From the NCBI GenBank assembly GCA_034509425.1, contig JAVTVJ010000550.1, forward strand, positions 3,234,494 to 3,298,493: DNA of 64,000 nt, written 5' to 3'. The position numbers and the translations under genes were made by a program. Numbering within the stretch: position 1 is the first letter of the stretch; every line of letters begins with the position of its first letter. The notes beneath the pieces are model-generated. The model had not been told where the DNA came from. It searched no databases and worked only from the letters and a program-made list of their open reading frames with translations. This DNA comes from Eopsaltria australis (Eukaryota > Chordata > Aves > Passeriformes > Petroicidae). Below are positions 25,130-36,200 of the stretch, one piece after another.

Positions 25130-25740
25130 AGCAGACTGAGAGAGGACGTGGCTTTCTTTCCCCCCGTGCCATCTGATGAGGTCCCCTCAGGCCACGCACA
25201 TGGCCTGGGCTAGTGGGCCGAGATGGCACGGGGCGAGGGAGGGGGAAATGAGAGGACCCGACCCAGCTCTTCGGCAGAAACAGTTCAGCCAAGCCAACAT
25301 GCTAACTACGGTAGGCAGCGCCAGGCCCCGCGGCTCTGAGCCCCGCTCTGTTACCCCAGGCTGAAGGGACTCAGCTTCACCGGCCTCCATTGGGCTGGCC
25401 TGGGTCGGCTTCGTGACACCGCTCAGCTCCGCCCGAGCTGGGAGAGGCTTCATTCTGCTGCCCCCAGCCAAGGAGCCTTACCGACTTCACCCTGCCTAGC
25501 CTGTATCTGAGCGGGTTCCCTGTGGCGTGGCGTGGCCCGGTGGGGAGAGGGCTTGGGGCCGGCCCCCTCCTGCAACTCGGACGTGGCCCCGCCGCACGGC
25601 CCCGGGTGCGGTGCAGAGCAGAAGATTGAAACCAGCCCCCCTACAACATGGATGCAGCCCCACCGGGCCCCTACGACCCAGACGCGGCTTGGATGGAGAG
25701 CGGCACAAATGATCCTCTCCCTCAGTTCAGATGCTGACAT
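25130..25740. promoter_or_regulatory. CpG-rich core of LTR B (likely U3 promoter/enhancer region)
   Basis: This corresponds to 12830-13270 in LTR A but is over 100 bp longer. It is dense in CG dinucleotides and GC boxes, in an otherwise AT-rich window. Several overlapping open frames on both strands come from the base composition and have no domain. It is the likely U3 control region by position. Confidence 0.5.
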
Positions 25741-25847
25741 AATACACGTGAATCACGCAGGAGAAAGTCATGTGACCATTGCTCAGCTGAAAGACAAATT
25801 AACTGTTTTCTTTTCAATATCAGGATGGGACTTGGGGGCATTCATTC

Positions 25848-25870
25848 CCCCCCCACCCCCCCTTCCCCCA
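25848..25870. repeat. C-rich low-complexity tract inside LTR B
   Basis: C runs are broken by single A and TT interruptions. Copy A has a T-rich stretch at the same place, so the tract expanded in this copy. Confidence 0.85.
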
Positions 25871-26569
25871 CAGAAAGAGCACAGGAATGAAGGCACCTAC
25901 AAAAGGTACAACATAGAGACTTTAAGTTAATGAATGTAACAAAGCTTATATTTAGAAACAGAAGAGATGAGGAGTCCCTTGAGGTTGAAAATTCTCTTAT
26001 AAAAACATGTTGATAAACTTGGCTATAATATACCTTGTAATATATGAACAACAGTCTAAAAGGGTAAAAAGAGGGGGATGTAATGTTCTAGTTATAAGCA
26101 GTGGCCTAAGACTCTTGTATTAGGATTCCTTACCCCGGGAATAATAGAAGAAGACTTGTGTTGCCGATAATGAAGAAAGGGGATTTCATTGCCACTGTAA
26201 TAGAAATGTTCATCCTCAAAAAAGCACCTCAATGACCATCATATGTCCATTGGTAGTAGCCCTGGGAAAGCTACTGAGGTGGGACGGGGTCCAGAAAAGC
26301 AAATCTTTTTCCTTTGGGGTGTTGCTTACAGGGAAGCTGATAACCATATGAATTATGTTTCCTATGGAGAATCAACATAATAAGGCAAGAGAAAACTCTC
26401 ACTATATGAACTAAGAACTGTTTCCAGAGGTGGTATTTAACTACAAGTCAAAGTGTTGCCTTTTGTATGGTCAGTGGGAAAGAAATGAAGAGGTGGGGGG
26501 AGGGGGGGAAGGTGTTCTAAAGGTTTTGTTCTGATTTCTGATTATTATTATTCCTGTTTTAAGTCTGTT

Positions 26570-26575
26570 AATAAA
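26570..26575 (+). terminator. LTR B polyadenylation signal AATAAA
   Basis: This is in the position equivalent to the AATAAA of LTR A, about 185 bp before the LTR end. The downstream GTATAAGCCTGTTTTGCCTAC block is nearly shared between the copies. Confidence 0.65.
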
Positions 26576-26654
26576 TTCTTTTTATATTTCTTAAAGTATA
26601 AGCCTGTTTTGCCTACTCGTAGTCCCTATCTCACAACAAAATCAAGTGATTTTG

Positions 26655-26660
26655 GTAAGT
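26655..26660 (+). other. Splice-donor-like site in the 3' part of LTR B
   Basis: TTTGGTAAGTG contains the strong donor core GTAAGT (26655-26660), downstream of the polyadenylation signal. It lies inside the roughly 90-bp segment that LTR A has lost. A donor here could only be used by transcripts that read through the LTR signal or start within the LTR. No transcript evidence is available. Confidence 0.3.
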
Positions 26661-26760
26661 GTGCTGGTGTTTAGCCAAAAAACTCAAATACGCGAATTAA
26701 AACCACTACAAATTGGTGTTTCTGCCTGCTTTCGATTCCCCAAACCTCTAAACTGCAACA

Positions 26761-26765
26761 GTTCC
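26761..26765. repeat. Right target-site duplication of LTR B
   Basis: GTTCC directly follows the LTR's terminal GCAACA. It pairs with GTTCA at 24981-24985, with one mismatch. Confidence 0.6.
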
Positions 26766-26964
26766 TTTGCTCCCACAATAAAAAAAATGAAGTTTCAAAG
26801 TAGAGTTTCAGGGAATAATACAGTAAAATGAGATTTGGAAACATTCATTAAGAGATTTGGAGATAATCTGATTAATTTTTTCTTGTTTGAGTTTTGGGAG
26901 CTTTTTGTTTTTCTTCTAGATTTTTATTTTCCTCTTTGCTCTCCCCAGTTTCCCTGTTACGAAT

Positions 26965-27007
26965 TAGGGCTCTTATAACCATAAGAGCCCTATAACCATG
27001 GGCTCTT
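26965..27007. repeat. Alternating inverted/direct repeat module (12-bp perfect hairpin plus a third arm)
   Basis: 26965-26976 (TAGGGCTCTTAT) pairs perfectly with 26981-26992 (ATAAGAGCCCTA) across a 4-base loop. The spacer word TAACCAT (26976-26982) is repeated at 26993-26999 and followed by a third partial arm, GGGCTCTT, at 27000-27007. The order is arm, spacer, inverted arm, spacer, arm. Confidence 0.85.
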
Positions 27008-29793
27008 GTAGGCATTATTATTTATTAATTAGGGGATTATTATTTTTTTATCTAAAATAGATACTAAGCTTAAATCAATATTAATTTTCAAGTTAAGAGT
27101 TATTTTTTGTACTTTCATTCAGCTATATATATACATTGGTTAATAACTACCCTTGTGTTTTACTTGTTACCATGTTTTGGCACCTTTCTCCAGTAAAATT
27201 TTCCATAATATTTTGGGTTGTGTTTTTTTACTATTTAGAAAGTATCAAAGTACATAAGAGTGATAACCTACTATATTATTCAATGTATCTGTCTCTTCTG
27301 TTTGCAATGGCTGGCTTGTGTTGAAAAATAAATAAGTAAATATTCAAGATTTTGAAGAATAAGCTCTTCACATTGTCAGGTTTACTTCCTGGCATAATGT
27401 GTCAGCTTCAATGATGTGTATATTGCTATTATTTTCCAGTCATTTTATTCTGAAAGAATAGTGACCGGCAAGAGAAATTTTAAAAAATGCCTACGGTATT
27501 AAGAATTGTAAACCCTACTTTTCCGAAGCAATTTAGGAACCACTCAGGCTGTCAGAAATGCTATCTTTAGTAAGCATGTTTTTGTTTAGCTTGAGTAGAA
27601 TTCCAAAGGATGCCTGATCATCAAAATAAGTAACTTTCATTTTAAAATCAGGTTAGATATTATTTTTGAGATAGATACAATTTTATTAATATAGTTTGAG
27701 TGGCCTTTGTCTGAGTTTAATAGTCTCATTTGCAAGAAAAGGAAGGATGGAAAGAACTTCACCTGAATTTATGTTTTCTTCTTTGATCCCTGCACATTTG
27801 TTTAACGCTATTTTGTCAGAGGTTTCAGTGGCAAATCAGTAATAGTGTGGAATGGCTAAACTGTTTTGTGAGATGCAATATTTAAAAATTAAACTGTTGT
27901 TGGTAGTATTCTATTGCTGCCTCTCTGCAGGAATGGATTTTACACATTAGCAGTGGTTTCAATCACATAAGTAAAATATATAAAAGCTTGTTAACATTTT
28001 ACCAGTTGAAGCATTCTGTCTGCTGAGTAGGTTTTTGTACCATATTTGCTGATTAAAGCCCTCTTAGCTATGATCTAATCTGGGTTATGTTAAATTTCCA
28101 CCAAGAAACTTTCACCTTTCACTCCCCAGCTGCGGGCTTTCATATTTGCAACCTGTTAAACGTACACCTAAAATCTCAGATCAGTGAAGTGATGCCCACC
28201 ATTGTGAGCCCTGTAAGACCTTTCATTTATTTAATTTTTTTTTAACTTGCTTAGAATTACTTCAATGTTAAATTCACAGCTTTTACAGTCCTGTGTGAAG
28301 TTGGAAAGGTAGTCCCTACGAAACCATGTTCCTTCTTTTGCAAGCTTTGGGAAGCATTGATCAATTTAAGATCTGGAATAAGCCTCTGTTCCAATGTCCA
28401 AGGACATAATCCAGGTTTAGGCCCATATCTAAACTTAAGATACACTGTGAGCAGCTCTTCAGCTTTCCAATATTAGCAGCATATTATGCACTAGAAGCAG
28501 AATCTGTGCAAATGACTCCTCCCTCCCAATTTGTATTGATACACAACTTTCACATAAATATGAAATATCCGAGTGCCAGGAAGTTATGAAGGGAAGACAT
28601 TCAATATCTTAGAAAGTGTAACCCATCACCATAGTAAAAAACCTCTCTAGGAGATTACAACACGCCAAGCAAGAGGAAATTGCCAATTATTTCAGTAGTT
28701 TGTACCTCAGACTTTTTTTCCCTGGTATTTCCTCAGTCCTGTTTCCTTGTTCATATTTTGATCATGTTACTAATTATTGTACGTGACAGCAGCCAGGTCT
28801 CACAGTCACACTCCTTTATGGGGCTGAGTGCACCCACCCTTGTCTCAGTATAACGTACTGCAGCACCAGTATTCAACAGCCCAACCCCCTGCTTCCTTTT
28901 CTTTTTTCCTCTGCTCTCCCCCTTCCCCTTGCTCCCCAGATAGTCCATTCTCCCAAGGAAGCAACCATAGCAGAAGTCTCTCCTGATTCATTACCATTTC
29001 ATAGTAAGAACGGCACTTTGTAAAACCATAGGCAAGCACAAATGTTGAGGAAAGGACATAATACATGCAGATTTGTCATGAGTTTTGTAATTACCTTTGC
29101 ATTCTTCAAGGAATCCCAGAAGCATAAGGAGGGAAGGAAGTAGTGTTGTTTTGGCCCCAGATGACTTTAAAACTATGGTGCATTGCATTGCGGGATCCTA
29201 TTAATAATTAAACTATCTGTCACTTACCAACAACATACATTCCAAATTAAATTTAAGCAAAAAGAAAAAAAAAGATCATTTGGGACTGAATTAGCAGGCT
29301 TCAGAGAGAAATAAATAATAATCAAACATCTGTGTTCTACATAGTACGTGCTTTATCAGACAAACAACTGTTACCCTCTCATTGTGTAAAATGGCTTGGG
29401 GAAAACACCATAGCTCAAAAGCAAAGTCTCAGTTAGAAAAGAGAAAAAAAAGTTCATTAACAAGTCAGGAAGTGATTGAAAGTTGCCATGTTGCTGTATT
29501 GTCTTTATCCTCCGTTGTCTCTGCTGGCAGTAAAACTGTATTTATTTTAGTACTCGATTCAGTGGACAAATGGCAACTCCAAAGCTAAGGAAAAAAATGC
29601 TACTGGCATACATTCACAAAGTACAGCAGCTGAAACTTCCAAATATTCTGAGGATCAGAATATGATCCTATCGTCCTTACTTGCTTACTTTTCAAGTACC
29701 TCCAGTGAAGGTTATAGGGTTTATTTTCACCAGGAAAAAGATAAAGGATACCAAATTAACAAATAGGAAAGAGGGAGAACTTACTATTACCTC

Positions 29794-29832
29794 CATGCTG
29801 CCGAGACATGCTGCTAAGGCATGCTGCTGACC
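29794..29832. repeat. Three-copy 13-bp tandem repeat
   Basis: Three 13-base units start CATGCTGC: CATGCTGCCGAGA, CATGCTGCTAAGG and CATGCTGCTGACC. They probably arose by replication slippage. Confidence 0.75.
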
Positions 29833-30999
29833 AGACATTAACACATTGCTAATATGCACAAGGGGGAAAAATGACCCAAATAAAACAGTAATAAATAACA
29901 ATGCAATATACTTATTAGCCTAATGCAATATTTCATAATACACAGGCTGTTTTTGTCCCTCATCTTCTCCTTACATCCATCTTTCAGCCTCTTGGAAGCC
30001 ATTGGGATAGCATGCAGGATAATAAAGCAAATAAACTCATCATTCAGACTATAACAGGATGACTTTCTCTGTGTCTCCTAACATCACATTCCCTTTTTCC
30101 ACACCAGATCATGCTCTCTACTGTATTACTATGACTGAGGAACAGTGGTGGATAGCTACAAATAACCAATGACAAGATCCATGACACAAAAATCAAATGA
30201 TAATAGAGAGAAAGCCTTGAATATTTCATGTTATTGTAAGGAGGTTTTTTTCCCCTTTTCCTGAATTCCTGCACTTGATAGCTGCTATGCCTGCATGTCT
30301 GCAGGTTAGGATTCTGCTACCTTTTGAGCAGGCGGCTGTCTGTTTGTCTACTCCTTAGGTAACTGTGTTAAAATATCCTATTCCAGCTGTAACACTTGTT
30401 TTACAAGAGCCCTGGTTTTGTCTGACACAATATGGAACAACATTTGTCATTCGTTATCAGGGGTGATATATTTGTTAGCCTGCAGAGAAACATCTGCTGT
30501 GCTTTAATCTCTAGTGTGCAGGCCAATATTCATAGGATACAGCTGCATAAAATCACAGTATTAGATGGGGCTGTCCAGTCTGACATGAAGGCTAGCTGGC
30601 AGGCAGACAGAAACAGATTTTATTATCTGCCTTTTACATATTTATTTATGTCAAATATTTCTGAGAATCCATACATTAAAGCCCTTTTTATGCATTGTTG
30701 TTTTGCGGTGACAAGTCATCGACAGCCAAATGAGAAATTTATGTTACATATTTAATATGGACATCTGAATGATTATCAAATCTATAGAAGCCAAGCCTGC
30801 CCAATCACCCCTAAATAATGGATGAGAAGTGGATGTGACTCAATTTGTTCAGTATAAAACCTAGACGACCTCTGTCTCTCATTTCATCACTGCAGCACTG
30901 TCATTATTTGCTTCTATTCATCTCACTTGGCATCACTCAATAAAATCTGCACATGATAAAGAGAATAACCTTGGTCAATACTAAGAATGCACGAGGAGG

Positions 31000-33250
31000 A
31001 AAAATGATCATTTCCTCTCCTCCACGATGGTGCCACAATGCACACCACCATGGCTATATGAACTTCACATGGATGCTGGTATGCAGTCATAAGAAAGAGG
31101 AGATAAAAACTTTAATGAGATGGTTGGTTGTAGGGAGGAGGAGGGATGGGCTGGGTTAATGTCCTTTCGTTTAGTTTGTGGATTTATGGTGAGGAAATTT
31201 TTAGGCGGGATTTAAAACAGAAGAAAAAAAGCCACTGGAAATATGTTTTTATTTAAAATAATTGCAGAAAGATTCTTGCTGGGGAAAGATGGTGAAAGTA
31301 TTTTATAAAAGTTGCAACAAGTTCTGCTGCTGCTATCTAACAAGGGTTTGATGGCCCTAGAAAACATGTTTTTCATTGATACTACCAAAGAAGTACTTGT
31401 AGGAACAGACCATGTTAAAATAACTTGTCACAGCAAAAATATGACAAAGAGGACAGAGAAAACGTCAGTTGTGCAGGTTAGATTTTGAAAATAAATCCTG
31501 CTCTTTGGAAATAGTTCAGTAGGCTGCCTGTGATCATGAAAATCTCATATCTAATATTATATATTCACTTCCCTTTTCAAACGTGCCACAGTTGGGATGA
31601 TATGTCAAAAAATGAATGCAGGGATGACAAAGGTTAACTTCATATGCATCAAAATGAGAAGGCTTCTGGTCACAGAAATGTCCAAAATGTGTAATGGAGG
31701 CAGGAAAGATGACATATGTCATGCTCAGTAGAGCACACTGTAATTTTATATCTCATTATTCATACAAATACCCTACAAAAGATTTACCAAAATGGACAAA
31801 GCTATAGAAGGTTGCAGTGAAAAATGATAGGAACAGAAGGTTAGGAGGGGCATAAAGGATAGGAAATTGTAAGCAAAAAGCAGGCAGAACCTGGCTGCAG
31901 CGTGCTCATTAAAGATTGGGTTACTGCTGCATTTAAAAAAGGAACAGAGTCAGTGAGTCTGAGGATGTTGGCTAGACAGTTGCAGACTGTTAGTGCAGAA
32001 GCAGCAGCAAAGTATCAATCTGCAAGTTTGAAAGGGATGAGTAAGAATCATATAGAAACTAGGTTGTAAAAGAAAAAAGGGAACCATGGGTACACAAGAG
32101 GAGATGGGATCATAACAGGTCAAAACATAGGTATAGCATCAAATTCAAAGACTGATGAAGAACACAGAAGCAGCATTGTACAATATACAAATAAGAAATT
32201 ACTGAAATGGCTTTGCATATAAATGCATATGTAAGCATTTTTCATGGGCTTGTATTGTTTTCTTCTCGAGTAGTTCAGCAGAGTAAATTGCAAGTCAGTG
32301 TCACATGTGGGGGAAGCTGTCATTTGGCAGCCTCATAGAGCAAAGCAACTTGGTTTCCAAAGAAGAACTTGTGGTGGCCTTTGAAACAATTTTAGGTGAA
32401 CAGAAGAGGCTCCCAGTTGAAGATAATATCTGAAATGCAGCTGTCCCGACAAAGAAAAGGGTCTTTGCTTCAGCAAGAATTAGTTGCAGAAGATGAAGTC
32501 AAAGGCAGGGGTCAAACGGTGCAGCAGAAGAAAAGGAAACAGGGACACAGGACCACTAGGATCAGAGAGAAGATGCTGATATCTGTTATCAACACGGTGT
32601 AAATTACAAAATAACTTGGTAAATGCAGGGAAAGAGCAAAGAGAAGGGGAAATCCCAGCTTTGGCTAATGTGTGAAGAAAAAAAACCCCTAAAATTAGCA
32701 AGCTGTTCACCTAAATTCAAGTAAACTAGCATGAAGTGGAAGATGCCTCATTGTTCAAGATTATCCACTGTGCAGACTTCATGGGCGAATGAGGAAGAGA
32801 AGGTCAGAGGAGACCAGGTCTGGCAAGGCCATTTAGAGCTGTAAAGCCAGTAAGTAACAAAATGGGGATAAGTAATGAAAGAGTATCTGGTGAGAGCATT
32901 CAGAGATAGAACCTGTCAGAGAAAATAATCATATTCAGATGAGAAAATTATGTTGAATACTTGGCCATGTGAGTATCTAGAGAAGAGGTTATTTGGGGTT
33001 CTTGAGATGCAGTAGATGATGCCATAGATGAAAGGGTACCTAAAACAGTAGGCAGAGATTACTAAGCAAAATGCTGGTTAAGTATTGAGTATCTGCAGGG
33101 TATCTGTGGGGGGTGAGGACATTGGGAGAATTCTCTTTATTAGACAGTGAGAGAAAGAAATGGATCACAGAAGGAGAAGAGGTTGTGGAAGGGATAAGGA
33201 TTTTACTCTTTCTTACTAATTATAAGAAATTAAACATTATTTTCAGGCTA
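31000..33250. other. Purine-rich plus-strand interval, otherwise unassigned
   Basis: No gene was recognised. Much of the plus strand is visibly enriched in A and G. In two rows counted by hand, 32461-32520 has 37 purines in 60 and 33121-33180 has 42 in 60. The open frames are short and lack domains. The stretch may hold an old repeat I cannot identify. Confidence 0.4.
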
Positions 33251-36200
33251 GCCTGGGAATAGATAAGATTCCTTCTAAAATGATTTAATGAACAGTGTAG
33301 TGGAAATAAAAATTGTAAATAAATATGAAAATAGAGAAAATGTTGAACTGACAACAAAAGAACTTAAAAAAATTCTCACTTGTTTTGAATGCAGCAAGAA
33401 TATTATGTACAATCATATTAAAGTTCCTGAGCTGCTACATCACATTTATTTATTTGTATTTCTCCATAAGGACAATGTCATTCTACCATTAAAATCAAAA
33501 TTAATGGCAAAATTTACAAGTTGCGCCTTTCCTTCTTCTCACCTCTATACACGTGGATGTTACCTCTCTAGGTTGAAATAACAAGGGCAAATTAAAAAAA
33601 AAAAAAAGGATATATAGCATGTTAAGTTGTCCAGATCTGTGCTCAGATGAGAGCTTTAGTTTTGTTTGTTGTCGGAACTGTAGAAATCAACTTGACACAG
33701 CATGTCTGCATATTCAGGAATTGTCTGGGAAAAATCACATGCAAAGGCAGCACCAGTTCAGAGTGGTGAATTGCTTGAACTCATTTGTAATAGTCATGAG
33801 CAGTTTGATCGTTTCCCCAGCCTTTTGAAGCCGTGTGATTTGTGCTGTAAAGCTAATGCTGGCAATAAAGAACCTATGTCTATCTGTTAATCAGGTTGAA
33901 GATGGCAGCTGTTTCACATCAAGGGGATTTTAAGACAAAAGAAGAATAAAATACAAGACAGACAGAGAAAGGAAAATTCTATTCTTTGTCAGAGCCTAAA
34001 ATTAATTGTGATGATTTAAACAATTCCAGTGAAGACCTTTGTGTGTGCTGAAGAGATAGTGGGAAATATTTTGTTTCATTGATGAAGCATTGATACAATC
34101 AGCTTCAGGTCTCAATGAATGCCTTGAAATCCTTTCAGATTCCTTTACTTTTCAAAGTCTCTAGCATGTTGGAGAAAGTTATTATTTCATCCTTTGTTTC
34201 CACAGCCTTCAAAATGGCATTAATTATTGTGGCTCTTAGAGTCATACAAGAATAAAGGTTATTGGCTATTATCTTTCTGTCATTTAAAGGAAGTTTTCTA
34301 AAATTCTAGCAGGAGGTTTCTTTGATTTATTCCAAATGTTTCTTTGTTTATATCATGTGCTGACCTGATAATAAGACCCAGCATGAGAAAGGACACTTCT
34401 ATTTTTTAGCTTCGATGAAGTTGGAAAGAGTTCTGAAGTGTAGGATTTCAGCGGGGGAAATCCTTGTCTCTTTCCAGTCAGTTAGGTTTTCCTGTTGTCT
34501 TCAGCTGAGCCCAAACTTACCCCACTATGCATGTTGCTTTCAATTTGAGCAACTCCAACAAGGTTTTCTTATGTTGTTTTTATAACACAAATTAAACACC
34601 ACTAGCCAGGGGATTCTGGTTCAAGCACTCACCATTTAAACACTGTACTGGATGTAATTTTATGAATTAATATTATTTGATTTTAGGAAAAAAAATAAAG
34701 CAATTAATCCATACTCGTAATTAGTTAATATACTCATTGTACCTTTTCCTTCCTTACCCAAAAGCAGCCCTGTATGAAGTGACTATTAATTTTATAGGTA
34801 AATGATGAATTATAGAACCATATTATGACAATGTCTCTCTGCCTAACACATCTAGCCAGTGTCTTGCAATCAATTTATTTTGAGACTCACCTCAGTCTTC
34901 AAGAAGCCTCATACAAGCAAAACAATCCACCCCACAATATTTCACCTTTTTGCTTCCACAAATTGCACACTGCCAAAGGCTAAGAAAGGGTAAGATTATA
35001 ACACTTTCTCATACACAGAAACATTAGCAGTTCTCAGTCTCACAGTATGAAATAAATAATTGGAACTTTAAATAGATACCAGTGGGAAGGGCTTCAGCTC
35101 ACTCTTCAATAATACACAAAATGTTTTTTTAGTCCATGAATGGCTCAGGATTACAGACTTGAAGTTTGTGGTGGCTTTAGGTTTTTTAAAGAGGGCTTTT
35201 ATGACTCTCTCTGGGTTTTGGAGAGTTGGACAAAGGCACCTGGTTTTGCAGATGTAGGGAAGTGAATAAATAGTGCTAATAAAAATCTTAAACACTCATC
35301 AAGAATTTCCTGAAATATTTCCTCAGTAACATGCTTGACACATATTTCCATTTATTTTGTCATTTACACAAAAAAGATGGTGATAAATATCTATTCTGTG
35401 ATGTATCTTTGCAGATATAGCATGTCCTTATTAAAATTACCAAAAGTCACAGATAACGGCACATATGCACTCTCTGGAGAGGGAAAAAGTGAAGCAAAGT
35501 TCAATGCATGTTACCAAAATGCAAAGTTTTATCTTGTAAGTTGCTAAACAGACTAATACATGTTATAGTTAGTGCAGAAACCTTAGTTAAACACTAGGCT
35601 CTGGTGCCTTTTGATCTTGTTTGTATCTCAATTGTATAGTATGCATTGCTAGTATACTCATTTATGTACATATATATTCTTTCAAATGCTTTGTTGTGTC
35701 ATTTTTTTACCTAAATGAAAGTGGTTTCTTTTTGTTTTCCCACTTTGTTCCGCTCTGTGCCCATACCTTAGTAAAGCTGGCTACAACTATTACTGTGGCT
35801 GAATACATGGGCAATTATTTTCAAACAGCTGGAAACTTTTTAAAGCTAGTTTTTCTGCTCCGTGAGGTATTACTAGGTAGCTCTTCTTTCATGATGGATT
35901 GCATGGCCCTGCCTGAAGACTACCTATATTTTCAATCTCCTTTTGCTTATACTTAACAGTGAAAAGGTCTGTAACTTGAACCACACAACTATCAGGTTCC
36001 ACACAGGAGCCTCACTATTTGGCAAATTATTTGCCTTTGTTGCATTCATTTTTGTTTATAAAATACTAATTACCTCTTTTATTGTTTGAAGAGATTAAAA
36101 GTTAATAGGAGAAACTAAATAAACAGAATGCCATTCTGCACAAACTATATAAGCTGGTAATTAATTTCTGGCCTCCTCTGAGCTAATTAACTCATATAAA

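Larger units (their letters stand above)
24986..26760 (+). mobile_element. Solo LTR B, ERVL-like endogenous retrovirus
   Basis: This is the second copy of the family seen at 12678-14276. It is 1775 bp, starts TGTCATG and ends GCAACA, in plus orientation. The flanking pentamers are GTTCA (24981-24985) and GTTCC (26761-26765), a 4-of-5 match consistent with a decayed 5-bp target-site duplication. It has a GC- and CpG-rich core at about 25130-25740, a C-rich tract at 25848-25870, AATAAA at 26570-26575, and then a 3' segment of about 185 bp. That 3' segment is longer than in copy A by about 90 bp, so copy B is the better guide to the family's original structure. No retroviral coding sequence lies on either side. 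Confidence 0.85.
26766..31000. other. Unassigned AT-rich non-coding DNA
   Basis: No gene or transposon was recognised. The palindromic module at 26965-27007 and the small tandem at 29794-29832 are listed separately. Confidence 0.45.

Noticed and set aside
25187..25930. Several open frames in LTR B (for example 25532-25930 plus and 25450-25740 minus)
   Set aside because: Same cause: GC-rich LTR sequence, mutually overlapping frames, no recognisable protein.
12678..26760. A complete provirus with LTR A as the 5' LTR and LTR B as the 3' LTR
   Set aside because: Each LTR has its own flanking pentamer duplication. No primer-binding site follows LTR A, no polypurine tract precedes LTR B, no retroviral reading frame lies between, and the LTRs differ by indels and many substitutions.
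29794..29832. CRISPR-like short repeats
   Set aside because: The 13-base units are directly adjacent with no spacers, and the window is vertebrate. It is a simple tandem repeat.
30535..30600. Possible inverted CR1 tail (AAAATCACAGTATTAGATGG)
   Set aside because: Only a dozen bases resemble the CR1 end, and the downstream sequence does not continue as CR1.
35621..35956. Plus-strand 111-codon hydrophobic frame as a membrane protein
   Set aside because: The residues are what T-rich DNA encodes. There is no family match by eye, and no upstream or downstream gene structure.
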